Of a DNA stretch of 64,000 nt, positions 1-8,222 are shown piece by piece. The notes below the pieces were generated by a model. The model saw only the letters and a list, made by a program, of their open reading frames with translations. It was not told the DNA's origin and did no database searches. Positions within the stretch are counted from its first letter, which is position 1; the number at the start of each line of letters is the position of its first letter. Both the position numbers and the translations under genes were made by a program. This DNA comes from Spirochaetes bacterium GWB1_60_80 (GTDB lineage Bacteria; Spirochaetota; Spirochaetia; Treponematales; UBA12059), in assembly GCA_001829185.1 (NCBI GenBank), contig MIAR01000029.1, positions 1-64,000 on the forward strand, given 5' to 3'.

Positions 1-10
1 CCAGGAAACT

Positions 11-90
11 CTAGTCCAAGCTTATCCTTGGACTAGAATTTGACTTATGAGGCAACCACCTCGTAGGACTAGATTTTATTATGAGGCAAC
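11..90. repeat. Hairpin plus two imperfect direct repeats upstream of trxA
   Basis: A perfect 10-bp stem (11-20 with 27-36, 6-nt loop) is followed by two imperfect direct repeats, 30-57 and 66-90. Both share GGACTAGA, a T-rich spacer and TATGAGGCAAC. No T-run follows the stem, so it is not a clear terminator. No gene is visible in 1-248. Whether this is the tail of an upstream feature or an operator is unknown. Confidence 0.5.
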
Positions 91-141
91 ACGGCGCCCA
101 ATCCAGGTGGGCCAATCAAACCCCGACAGCCCAATTACCAT

Positions 142-170
142 TTGACAGAACGGTCCACAAACGCTATTTT
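142..170 (+). promoter_or_regulatory. Sigma70-type promoter of trxA
   Basis: TTGACA (142-147), a 17-nt spacer and TATTTT (165-170). This would give a leader of about 70 nt before the trxA start. The trxA gene has its own Shine-Dalgarno AAGGAG at 236-241. Confidence 0.7.
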
Positions 171-248
171 AATAAGGTATTTCCAGCAGTTTCGGTGTGA
201 GCACCGAGTGACGGGCACCGGCCAGACTGCTTCCCAAGGAGCAACCTG

Positions 249-572
249 ATGAGCAACGCATTAGCAGTAACCAGCGCCAGTTTCGAAGCCGAAGTGGAAA
301 AATCGACGATTCCGGTGCTAGTCGATTTCTGGGCCGAGTGGTGCATGCCCTGCCGGGTCATCGGGCCCCACCTTGACGAACTGGCCAAGACCTATGCCGG
401 CAAAATCAAGGTTGTCAAGGTAAATGTCGACAACGAGCCCAACCTGGCTGGCCGCTTCGACATCATTTCCATCCCCACCCTGATTGTCTTCAAAAACGGC
501 CAACTCGCCCGTCAGAAGGTGGGCGGACTTCCCAAACACGAAATAGAAAATCTTTTTAAAGACCTCATCTAA
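249..572 (+). CDS. trxA: Thioredoxin with CMPC active site
   Basis: A 107-residue cytoplasmic thioredoxin, the usual length for the family. It reduces protein disulfides with electrons from thioredoxin reductase. The active-site motif reads WCMPC at about residues 31-35, where most thioredoxins have WCGPC. The Met replaces the Gly between the two redox cysteines and may shift the redox potential (inference). The cis-proline segment SIPT is present near residue 75. The start is ATG at 249 with AAGGAG 7 nt upstream and a good promoter at 142-170. It is convergent with the chemoreceptor gene downstream and appears monocistronic. Confidence 0.93.
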   Translation: MSNALAVTSASFEAEVEKSTIPVLVDFWAEWCMPCRVIGPHLDELAKTYAGKIKVVKVNVDNEPNLAGRFDIISIPTLIVFKNGQLARQKVGGLPKHEIENLFKDLI

Positions 573-596
573 ACCAGACAAAGCCGCCGTCTGAGT

Positions 597-642
597 AGCT
601 ACTAGCCGGTCAGGCTGTGGCTCTGGCGGCCGGCTAGTAGCT
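597..642. terminator. Inverted repeat between convergent genes
   Basis: A 13-bp perfect stem (597-609 with 630-642) around a 20-nt loop lies between trxA and the convergent chemoreceptor gene. There is no adjacent T-run on either strand, so a bidirectional terminator is an inference from position and stem strength. Confidence 0.4.
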
Positions 643-689
643 GCAGTGTCCCACCGCCGCGGCTAGCAGCCGCCAGCCGGGCGGCTGCC

Positions 690-2804
690 TTATGGGCAGG
701 CCCCCTCCTCCAGCTTGAAATTCTCCATGATGCAGGCCAGTTTAGCCGCTTCATCGGCCACGCTGTCCATATGGTCGTTGAAGGAATGCACCCGGTTGCT
801 CAGCTCATTCAGCTTGGCGCCTTGCTCGCCGATACTCCCGGCTACGACCTCGGTTTCCTGTTGCAGCGACATGATGGACTGGCGGATGCCGGTGGCCTCT
901 TCGTGTTGCTGATTTATCACCAATTTGAGTTCGGCATTGGCGTCGCGGATCAACTGCAAGGCCCTCAGAATCTCGTCGCCACCTTTGGCTTCCTCGGCCG
1001 TGGCGGCTGAAATCTCGCGGGACAGGCCGCCGTTTTCCTCGACGTCGACGATCATGCGGGCCAGATCGCCCTGCGCGGCGTTGGATGACTTGAGGCCGGC
1101 GGCGATGCTAAGGTTTATTTCGCCGATTAGCCGGCTGATCTCGGCCGATTCGGTATTGGCGGATTCCGCCAGCTTGCGGATCTCATCCGCGACCACGGCG
1201 AAGCCCTTACCGGTTTCGCCAGCGTGGGCCGCCTCAATGGCGGCATTCATGGCCAGCATATTGGTACGCTCGGCGATCTCGCCGATCACCTTCGTGAATT
1301 CGGCGATAGCTTCACTGCGCCGGCTAATATCCTGCATCACGCCAGCCAGCTCGTTTACGGCGTTGCCACCCTTCCGGGCTGAGTCATTCAGGCCAACTAC
1401 CAGATCCTGGCCCTTTTTGCCCAGGATAGCTACGTTATCCATGGTCCGGGAAATTTGGACCATGGCGGCGGCCGTTTGCTCGACCGAGGCCGACTGCGAC
1501 AACAGCTTTCCCTGCAAATTGCTGTATTGATCGAAAAACAGGTTGACACTGCGGCTGGTAACATCGAAATCAGTGGCCTCGTGGCGCACGGTGCTGATGA
1601 TGCCGTCCAAGGCCTGCACGGCCGTATCAAGGCCCTGGGCGACGCGGACCGAGGCGTCCCGGGTTTCGGCCGAGACGGCTTTCAGGTTATCGGACACCAC
1701 CATGGTCTGCCGAATCAGGGTGGCAAGATAATCGGTGAAGCTGTTGAAATGAAAGGCCAACTCGCCGATTTCGTCATGGCTGCGCACGTCCAGCTTTCTT
1801 TGCAGGTCGCCCCCGCCGCTGGCCACCATGGCCATGCCGGTAGCCACGTCGCGGATATAGCGCACCGGTACGGCCATCGCGAAGAATACCAATACCAAGG
1901 CCAGCAATCCAATGCCGATGGCAAAACCGATATTCAACCACCGTTTACTGGCCAGATCGCCGATGATATCGCTCAACTGGCCGAAAGAAACCAGTCGCCA
2001 GCCCAGGTCGGGGATGGCGATGGCCCCCACATACAAGCCCTGGTCGGCTAAAAACTCGACACTCAGGCTCGCTTCCATGAAGCGGGCTTGGTCCAGCTGG
2101 ATGGCAGTATCCTCAAAAAAGTCACCGGCCATCACTTTGGCCGCGTCGGTGTTGGTCACGTAGAGATTGTCGCTATTGATCAGGAAGGTTCGGGCGCTGG
2201 GCGTCGGCTGCAGCGCAGCGACCAGGTCGGTAACCGTGGTCATAAAGATATCGGCTCCCAAAACGCCAACCAAACGGCCGTCGCGCCGTATCGGGGTGGC
2301 CAAGGTGAAGACTAGCTGACCGGTATCGGCATCAACGTACGGCTCGTCGTAAATCAAGGCGCCCGTGGCGGCGGCGCGCGTGAACCAAGGTCGGCCGGTC
2401 CAGTCGTAATCGTCGCCCGGCACCCAACCGGAGCTATCCAGAAAAAAGCCGCCAGATTCACCGGGCTTGGCTACCGAGGCATAATAAATGCTATAGATTT
2501 CCGGATCGCGCTGGCCACGGGTAGTCACGGCAGCCAAAAAGACGTCCTTGGCGGTTTCATAATCGACATAGGCCAGACTGTCGCCGTAGGCTATCAAGGC
2601 ATCCGATTTGGCTGCCAACCAGACCCGAAAATCCATAACCCCGGCCTGGAGTCGAGCCTCGAGTTGGGCTTGTCCGCGTTGCAGCACGGCTTGCGACAGG
2701 AAGCGGGTGGAAAAAAGCGCAAAGGCCAGAATAATGACAAAAACAGTCAGCGTCACCAGCAGCATCAGCTTGAGCCTTATGGAAAAGCGCCTGTGAAAGT
2801 CCAT
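690..2804 (-). CDS. Methyl-accepting chemotaxis protein with Cache sensor
   Basis: A 704-residue transmembrane chemoreceptor. Residues about 12-36 form the first membrane segment. A periplasmic dCache-type sensor follows to about 290, then a second membrane helix near 290-315, a HAMP domain, and a long coiled-coil signalling domain. The hairpin tip is recognisable (NMLAMNAAIEAAHAGETGKG), where CheA and CheW dock. The start is ATG at 2804 with AGGGGG just upstream. The C-terminus lacks a CheR-tethering pentapeptide. The gene stands alone, away from the che cluster at the other end of the window. The ligand cannot be read from sequence. Confidence 0.9.
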   Translation of the reverse strand: MDFHRRFSIRLKLMLLVTLTVFVIILAFALFSTRFLSQAVLQRGQAQLEARLQAGVMDFRVWLAAKSDALIAYGDSLAYVDYETAKDVFLAAVTTRGQRDPEIYSIYYASVAKPGESGGFFLDSSGWVPGDDYDWTGRPWFTRAAATGALIYDEPYVDADTGQLVFTLATPIRRDGRLVGVLGADIFMTTVTDLVAALQPTPSARTFLINSDNLYVTNTDAAKVMAGDFFEDTAIQLDQARFMEASLSVEFLADQGLYVGAIAIPDLGWRLVSFGQLSDIIGDLASKRWLNIGFAIGIGLLALVLVFFAMAVPVRYIRDVATGMAMVASGGGDLQRKLDVRSHDEIGELAFHFNSFTDYLATLIRQTMVVSDNLKAVSAETRDASVRVAQGLDTAVQALDGIISTVRHEATDFDVTSRSVNLFFDQYSNLQGKLLSQSASVEQTAAAMVQISRTMDNVAILGKKGQDLVVGLNDSARKGGNAVNELAGVMQDISRRSEAIAEFTKVIGEIAERTNMLAMNAAIEAAHAGETGKGFAVVADEIRKLAESANTESAEISRLIGEINLSIAAGLKSSNAAQGDLARMIVDVEENGGLSREISAATAEEAKGGDEILRALQLIRDANAELKLVINQQHEEATGIRQSIMSLQQETEVVAGSIGEQGAKLNELSNRVHSFNDHMDSVADEAAKLACIMENFKLEEGACP

Positions 2805-2920
2805 TATGCCCCCTACGTGGTTGAAGCGCCGCCCGGGTGCCCGGTTTTACTAATCCGGAGTGGCAGGCTACCTTCAGGTAATCGTCGGCCATTTTTCAGC
2901 TGAAGGCAAGGCGCAGCCGC

Positions 2921-2949
2921 AAAAAAAGACCTCCGCCCATAAGCGGAGG
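2921..2949 (-). terminator. Rho-independent terminator after the 5'-nucleotidase gene
   Basis: On the minus strand CCTCCGC (2949-2943) pairs with GCGGAGG (2936-2930) and is followed by a run of seven T (2927-2921). It lies 78-106 nt beyond the nucleotidase stop codon. Confidence 0.8.
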
Positions 2950-2963
2950 CCACAGACGCCAGC

Positions 2964-3026
2964 CCGGAGGCCGGTGGCACCGGTCCGGAGGCCGGTGGCA
3001 CCGGTCCGAAGACCGGTGGCCTCAAA
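2964..3026. repeat. Three tandem 21-bp repeats
   Basis: Copies at 2964-2984 and 2985-3005 are identical (CCGGAGGCCGGTGGCACCGGT is the unit in two parts, CCGGAGGCCGG then TGGCACCGGT). A third diverged copy is at 3006-3026. They lie between the nucleotidase stop and its terminator and are rich in self-complementary CCGG/ACCGGT. No function is evident. Confidence 0.6.
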
Positions 3027-4577
3027 TCAGTAGGTACCAGTAACGATGCGGTTATCCATGACCGGATTGACCGGGCTGTTGGCGCGGATGAAGGCGGCCA
3101 GGATAGCGGTCAGGTCGCCCATATCGCGCTGGTAAGGTACGCCGGTGAACATGGCATAACCATCGCCGCCGACGGCCAGGAAGTCGATGGTGGCGACCAG
3201 GTACTTGCGGTTCAGGTCGAGCGGCTGGCCACCGACCAAGACGCGGGCCGGATTGATGCGGCTGCCGGCCGGGCGGGACGGGTCAAAGGTGAAGCGCAGG
3301 CCGGAAACGTGCAGGAAGCCGCCGTTCTGCTCGGGGAAGAGCCGGACGGAATGCTCGAGGGCGGCCAAGATCTGGGTACCGGTAAATTCGATGGTCACCA
3401 AGCGGTTACTGAACGGGAAAACGGCCATGACATGACCCATGGTGATGTCGCCGGGCTGAACGGAGGTGCGGATGCCGCCGCCGTTCTGGAGGGCGATTTC
3501 GGCGCCGGCCAGAGTACGGTAGGCGTCGGCGATAAAGTCGCCAAAGGCGGTTTCACGGGTACGGACGTTGGCGCGCTCGCCATCGAGCACCACGGCGGCG
3601 CTGCCGACCTTCTCGGCCAGCAAAGGAGCCTGGGCGGCGTTCAACTGGGCGATCAGGTCGGTGATGGCCTGGTCGGGAGCGATTTCCAGCCCTTGGGCCT
3701 TGGTGATGTAGCTGGCGTTGATGGACGTAATCTCGCCATTCTCGACCACGACCTCGACCACGCCGAGGTTCTTGTTGTACTCGTTGGCGGATACGATCAG
3801 GGTGGAACCGACCACCTCGCCGGTGGGCAGACTGGTATGGCTGTGGCCGTCGACGATGATGTCGATGCCTTCAACCTGGCGGGCCAGCTCGCGGCTATCG
3901 AAAGCGGCGCCGTAGCCAAGGTGGGACAAGGCGATGACGACGTCGGCCTTGCCGCGCAGCTCGGCGACCATGGCGCGGGCGGTTTCGACCGGGTTGGCGA
4001 AGGTCAGGCCACGGGAATTGTCCGGATGGCTCATGGTGACGGTTTCGGGGGTGGCCAGACCGAAAATGGCGATGGTCAAGCCACCGATCTCCTGGATCAG
4101 GTAGGGCGGCAACAGGGTCTCGCCGCTGGCGTCAACGGTGATGTTGGCGGCCAGGAAGGGGAAGTGGGCCAGGCCGGACAACTCAACCAGCCGCTGGTAG
4201 CCATAATTGAAATCATGGTTGCCGGGCACGAAGGCGTCATAACCGATGGCGTTGAGAACGCTGACCATGGCTTCGCCGCGGCTGAGCGTGGTGGTCGGCT
4301 GGCCGTGCAAGGCGTCGCCGGCATCCAGCATCAAGACAGTGCGGCCCTCGGCGCGGAAGCGGTTGGCCAGGGCGGAAACCCGATCCAGACCCATACCGTC
4401 CGAAGTGCCGGTGAGCAGGCGGCCGTGCATGTCGTTGGTATGCAACAAGGTAAAAGTCCCGGATCCGGGGACAAAGGGCTCTTCGGGCGGGGTGGTGACA
4501 CAGGCCAGCAGGCCAAAAGCCAGGGCCATCGTCAGGACGAGCGTCAGCAAGCTGCCGCGTTTCAGGAATGTTTTCAT
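3027..4577 (-). CDS. 5'-nucleotidase / metallophosphoesterase lipoprotein (UshA/YfkN family)
   Basis: A 516-residue putative lipoprotein. The N-terminus has a basic start, a hydrophobic stretch and a lipobox LLAC with Cys at about residue 26. The calcineurin-like metallophosphatase domain shows HTNDMHGRL, DAGDAL, GNHDF and DGHSHT metal-binding motifs. A 5'-nucleotidase C-terminal domain follows (ALQNGGGIR, DFLAVGGDGY). Members hydrolyse nucleoside 5'-phosphates or nucleotide sugars outside the inner membrane so that the nucleoside can be taken up. The start is ATG at 4577 with GGAGG 6 nt upstream. The gene has its own promoter and terminator and looks monocistronic. Confidence 0.9.
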   Translation of the reverse strand: MKTFLKRGSLLTLVLTMALAFGLLACVTTPPEEPFVPGSGTFTLLHTNDMHGRLLTGTSDGMGLDRVSALANRFRAEGRTVLMLDAGDALHGQPTTTLSRGEAMVSVLNAIGYDAFVPGNHDFNYGYQRLVELSGLAHFPFLAANITVDASGETLLPPYLIQEIGGLTIAIFGLATPETVTMSHPDNSRGLTFANPVETARAMVAELRGKADVVIALSHLGYGAAFDSRELARQVEGIDIIVDGHSHTSLPTGEVVGSTLIVSANEYNKNLGVVEVVVENGEITSINASYITKAQGLEIAPDQAITDLIAQLNAAQAPLLAEKVGSAAVVLDGERANVRTRETAFGDFIADAYRTLAGAEIALQNGGGIRTSVQPGDITMGHVMAVFPFSNRLVTIEFTGTQILAALEHSVRLFPEQNGGFLHVSGLRFTFDPSRPAGSRINPARVLVGGQPLDLNRKYLVATIDFLAVGGDGYAMFTGVPYQRDMGDLTAILAAFIRANSPVNPVMDNRIVTGTY

Positions 4578-4597
4578 AGAACCTCCATGGGGGACTT

Positions 4598-4626
4598 AGT
4601 ATACCATGCGACATTACGGCATACAA
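4598..4626 (-). promoter_or_regulatory. Promoter of the 5'-nucleotidase gene
   Basis: Minus-strand TTGTAT (4626-4621), 17-nt spacer and TATACT (4603-4598). The start codon is 20 nt downstream of the -10 box. Confidence 0.6.
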
Positions 4627-4668
4627 GTTTTATTTTAAAAAAAAGAAAGATAGCGGGTGCCGACTTAA

Positions 4669-4797
4669 CAGGTTGTTGAAAAAGCCGGTTGCTTTCTCAA
4701 CAACCTTAACAATTCCTCGCATAGCTTGCGCTATGCTGCGTAATTGTACCGGCTTTTGAAGTGTTGAAAAGCCGCATCCGCGTTTTTCAACACCCTG
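4669..4797 (+). mobile_element. 129-bp stop-codon MITE, copy A
   Basis: A full-length copy flanked by the perfect 4-bp duplication TTAA (4665-4668 and 4798-4801). It starts CAGGTTGTTGAAAAAG and ends in the inverted form CAACACCCTG. It folds as three hairpins. It lies between the divergent nucleotidase and diguanylate cyclase genes, and the cyclase promoter begins 3 nt beyond the right duplication. It is identical by eye to copies C and D. Confidence 0.9.
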
Positions 4798-4803
4798 TTA
4801 AGC

Positions 4804-4832
4804 TTGTCAGCCGACAACTTCACCACTATAAT
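4804..4832 (+). promoter_or_regulatory. Promoter giving a leaderless diguanylate cyclase mRNA
   Basis: TTGTCA (4804-4809), 17-nt spacer and TATAAT (4827-4832). The ATG is at 4841, only 8 nt beyond the -10 box, so transcription should start at or within a few nt of the start codon. No Shine-Dalgarno is present. Confidence 0.65.
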
Positions 4833-4840
4833 TGTAATTA

Positions 4841-6268
4841 ATGCCAGGCGAACCGGATTACTGTCGCGATTTGGATACCTTTTTCAAGAACGGCCAGATC
4901 CAGCAAGCCCTGTCGGCCTTGGGCCTGTTTGCGGTGGACTATGTCAACCGGCGAGCCTTGGCCAGCGTCATCTGGCAATCACTGGGCTATGGCGCCGAGG
5001 AGATGCTGCAACTCAAGATCCGGCAGCTAATCCATCCAGATGACAGGCTCCGCATCGTCGGACAGATCGACGCCATTCATGCTGGCCAGGCCGAGCGCTT
5101 CGACGAGACCTTCCGCATCCAAAGCGCCGATAGCCGCTGGGTCTGGATTCATTCCAGATTTTCGGTGCTGTACAAGGCGGAGGATGGTACCCCGCTCTTG
5201 CTGATCGGCCATGACCAAGACGTAACCAATACCAAACTGGCCGAAATCGAGAAACTGGAACGCTTGAACGAGATCGAGACCATCCGCCAAGTCAGCAATG
5301 ACTTAAGCATCAGCCTGGACCTCAACGAAACGGTTACCCTCATCCTGCATCACACCCGGCGGGTAATCGCCTACGATAAGGCCTCAGTCCAATTGCTGCA
5401 AGGCAACTGGCTGCAAGTCATCGGTTGCGTCGGCTTCAAGGATACGGCCGCCACGCTCAAACTACGCTTCAAGTACCCGACGCCGCGCAGTCCCAGCACC
5501 GTGGCCCTGCAATCGCGTAAACCGGTCATCTGCAATAACCTGGCCTTGGATTTCCCCGATTTCCTGCAGGCCGAAGGCGAAGATCCTATCCTGTCCTGGC
5601 TGGGCATTCCGCTGATCGCCAACAATGAGGTCGTCGGCCTGCTGGCCCTGGATTGCACCCGACCTGATTTCTATAGTCACCGCCACTTGCAGATGGCTGA
5701 GATGTTCGCCAGCCACGTGGCCATCGCCATCGAAAAGGCCTGCTTGTACCAGGACATGCAGACCATGGCCATCACCGACAGCCTGACCGGCGTCCGGAAC
5801 CGCCACAGCCTGCGCATCCACGGCAACTTCAGCTTCGAGAAGGCCAGGCGCAACGCCAAGGAACTGACCGTCTTGATGCTTGACCTCGACTTCTTCAAGC
5901 AGGTCAATGACGACTATGGACACGATACCGGCGACGTCGTCTTGGCCGAAACGGCCCGGCTGGTCTCCTCCTGCCTGCGGCCTAACGACCTCTTTATCCG
6001 CTATGGCGGCGAAGAATTCCTGGTGGTGCTGTACGATACCGGCCGGCGTATCGGCACCGATATCGCCGAGCGTATCCGCATGGCTATCTTCAATTGCAAA
6101 TTCCGCTCCATGAACCGCCCGCTCAGCATCAGCATTGGCGTCCATGGTGGCATTCCTGGCAGTGGCGACAGTTTTTCGGCCTTCATCAGTTCAGCCGACA
6201 AGGCCCTCTACGTGGCCAAGCAGTCCGGCCGCAACCGGGTGATCAACAGCGCGGACTGCCCAAGCTGA
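4841..6268 (+). CDS. PAS-GAF-GGDEF diguanylate cyclase
   Basis: A 475-residue soluble signalling protein. A PAS fold spans about residues 15-130, a GAF domain about 150-300 and a GGDEF domain about 310-470. The catalytic loop is RYGGEEF at about 387-393, which is an active signature. The RPND sequence just upstream matches the RxxD inhibitory site for product feedback. It makes c-di-GMP from two GTP. Possible c-di-GMP receptors in the window are the PilZ protein at 9583-9963 and the MshEN-like motifs of CheA. The start at 4841 is chosen because the promoter leads straight into it. The gene lies between two MITE copies. Confidence 0.9.
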   Translation: MPGEPDYCRDLDTFFKNGQIQQALSALGLFAVDYVNRRALASVIWQSLGYGAEEMLQLKIRQLIHPDDRLRIVGQIDAIHAGQAERFDETFRIQSADSRWVWIHSRFSVLYKAEDGTPLLLIGHDQDVTNTKLAEIEKLERLNEIETIRQVSNDLSISLDLNETVTLILHHTRRVIAYDKASVQLLQGNWLQVIGCVGFKDTAATLKLRFKYPTPRSPSTVALQSRKPVICNNLALDFPDFLQAEGEDPILSWLGIPLIANNEVVGLLALDCTRPDFYSHRHLQMAEMFASHVAIAIEKACLYQDMQTMAITDSLTGVRNRHSLRIHGNFSFEKARRNAKELTVLMLDLDFFKQVNDDYGHDTGDVVLAETARLVSSCLRPNDLFIRYGGEEFLVVLYDTGRRIGTDIAERIRMAIFNCKFRSMNRPLSISIGVHGGIPGSGDSFSAFISSADKALYVAKQSGRNRVINSADCPS

Positions 6269-6276
6269 GCCCATAG

Positions 6277-6405
6277 TAGGGTGTTGAAAAACGCGAATGC
6301 GGCTTTTCAACACTTCAACATCCAGTACAATTACGCAGCATAGCGCAAGCTATGCGAGAAATTGTTAAGGTTGTTGGAAAAGCAACCAGCTTTTCCAACA
6401 ACCTG
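6277..6405 (-). mobile_element. 129-bp stop-codon MITE, copy B (diverged, reverse)
   Basis: A full-length 129-bp copy in reverse orientation and the oldest by sequence. The flanks are ATAG (6273-6276) and TCAG (6406-6409), each one change from a YTAR target. The first hairpin keeps a perfect 15-bp stem through paired changes. Its right flank forms the TGA stop codon (6408-6406) of the minus-strand lipoprotein gene. It separates two convergent genes. Confidence 0.85.
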
Positions 6406-8211
6406 TCAGTCAGCTGGCCGACCAGCTGGCACCAGGCAACGGACGTCGCCGCCGATCAGCCCGGTCAGGCTGAATAGTTCCTGATTAAAACGCCTCGCAG
6501 TGGCCGTGAAGAAGTCTGGATTGGCGGCATAGAAGGCCTCGATCCGAGGACGCTGCTCCGGGTAAGCCAATAGCAGGCGGTCGCGCACCAGCGTATTGTA
6601 GTACCAGGCGTTGTGGATCTGCGGATACTGTAGCATATAAGCCTGCAATTCATTGACCATCAAGTATTCATCAGTCGTGGAATAGCTCAACATGTCCATG
6701 AACAGCTGCCAAAAGGAGCGCTGATCGGCGGTCATGGTTTCCGCCCAGTAGCGGCGGGCAAAATCGGCATGATAAGGCTCTTCGTAAAAGACGCCGTGCA
6801 TCGACTCGTGCGTCATCAACAGGTTGCGCAGGCCGGTGACGCTTGGCGCCTCGCGGCTGATGGACAGGATGCCGCCGGAGCCCGCCTGCCAGGCAGCGCT
6901 CGAGCCGCTGATGATGCCGGCCCGGACAGCCACCTGGCGCAGCAATTCTTCTTCCGGGTTCAGCTGAAACTGGCTGGCGTCGACCGCGTTAAAAAAAGCG
7001 GCTAAACCCTCGCCGTTATAATTGTGGGCATTGTAGCCATGGCGACCCTGCAATTGCTGGTTGCTGAGCAGACGACCCTGGAAGCCTTTTTTCTCGACAA
7101 AATAAGCCAGGCGCGATAGGAAGCGCCCCTGAATGGCGTAGTCGGCAAAATCGAAATACAAAATAGCCGGATACAGGCTCCAGGCGAATAATTCGTACTC
7201 GGCGTGGCGCCAGGCGCTGGGCGGATAATCGTAGAGCGTGCCCAAGTCGACCAGCAGGGGGCGCGGCGCGGAGCTGGTCGGACGGCTGGCCGCGGCGTTG
7301 GCCGGGACGGTTTCCCGGACTTGCCCGTCACTCCCGGCGACGCGCCGCAGACGCAGTTCAGGCGGCAAGCCGCTCAGGGTCAGGCTACTGAGCGCTGCCC
7401 CCAACACCGCAGTATGCAGGTAAAGGCGGTTACGCCCCGGCCGCAGCCGCAGCTGGTAATCAAGGTCTTGGCCGGCCAGCGTCCGTAGCTGCAAGGCCGC
7501 TACCAGCGGCTGGGGCGCAGCGTCCGCCGCAACGAAACTGGCTGGCAGCTCGTACTCGACCACCAGGCAGCCGCCATCGAGGTAGGCCGGCAACCGCTCC
7601 AGGACTTGGAGCGTGTAAGCGCCAGGCTGCTGCCGGAGGCGCAGGCCGGCCGGAAAGGCGACAGCATCCGCCTCCAGCCGTAATTCGGCGCCGGCCGGCC
7701 CGATGGCCAGAGTCGGTACGGGAAAGGGCTCTTCTTCCGCGCCAGCCACCGTAGCCAATAAGAATGAAGAAAGCGGTGCCATATCCGCCAAACTGATATC
7801 CAAGCGGTAGCTTTGGCCAGCCCCAGCCACAAGCGGCGTCTGACAACTACCCAGGCTATTGCCGGCTTCGTCCAGCAAGACCAGCAACAGCGGATAATCA
7901 ACCGGCGGGAAGGCTGCCGTCAGGGTGGTTGAACCACCGACCGGCAGCGGCTCCGGCAAGCGGTATTGCCGGAATACGAAAACGGCCGCTTCTGGCCAAG
8001 CCATGAGATCGCCTTGGGCTTGGGCGTTGCGTAGCTGCAGAGCCTCGATGAACTGCCCGTTAGACAAGGCTTCGGCCGGCCATACCGCCACGGCGCGGGC
8101 CAGGCTGCCGTCAGCTAGCCGCAGGTCAAGGGCTGGCCACGCCAGGCGACTGCACGACACCAGCACGGCCAGGAGGGAAAAGAGCGTGTATTTCCAACGT
8201 GGCCTGACCAT
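6406..8211 (-). CDS. Putative HExxH zinc-protease lipoprotein
   Basis: A 601-residue protein not matched to a named family. The N-terminus looks like a lipoprotein signal with lipobox LVSC at about residues 17-20. The middle is beta-rich and Leu/Ala-rich. Near the C-terminus there is HESMH at residues 468-472, matching the HExxH zinc motif. NELQAY at about 520-525 could give the third ligand, Glu521, as in gluzincins. It may therefore be a surface or periplasmic metallopeptidase (inference). It begins 11 nt after the glyS stop with AAGGG upstream, so it is the last gene of that operon. Its TGA stop lies in the flank of MITE copy B. Confidence 0.7.
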   Translation of the reverse strand: MVRPRWKYTLFSLLAVLVSCSRLAWPALDLRLADGSLARAVAVWPAEALSNGQFIEALQLRNAQAQGDLMAWPEAAVFVFRQYRLPEPLPVGGSTTLTAAFPPVDYPLLLVLLDEAGNSLGSCQTPLVAGAGQSYRLDISLADMAPLSSFLLATVAGAEEEPFPVPTLAIGPAGAELRLEADAVAFPAGLRLRQQPGAYTLQVLERLPAYLDGGCLVVEYELPASFVAADAAPQPLVAALQLRTLAGQDLDYQLRLRPGRNRLYLHTAVLGAALSSLTLSGLPPELRLRRVAGSDGQVRETVPANAAASRPTSSAPRPLLVDLGTLYDYPPSAWRHAEYELFAWSLYPAILYFDFADYAIQGRFLSRLAYFVEKKGFQGRLLSNQQLQGRHGYNAHNYNGEGLAAFFNAVDASQFQLNPEEELLRQVAVRAGIISGSSAAWQAGSGGILSISREAPSVTGLRNLLMTHESMHGVFYEEPYHADFARRYWAETMTADQRSFWQLFMDMLSYSTTDEYLMVNELQAYMLQYPQIHNAWYYNTLVRDRLLLAYPEQRPRIEAFYAANPDFFTATARRFNQELFSLTGLIGGDVRCLVPAGRPAD

Positions 8212-8222
8212 GTCGCCGACCC

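Noticed and set aside
3309-4679. 456-codon plus-strand frame opposite the 5'-nucleotidase
   Set aside because: Gly/Asp/Val-rich shadow of a GC-rich gene. The minus strand carries clear family motifs.
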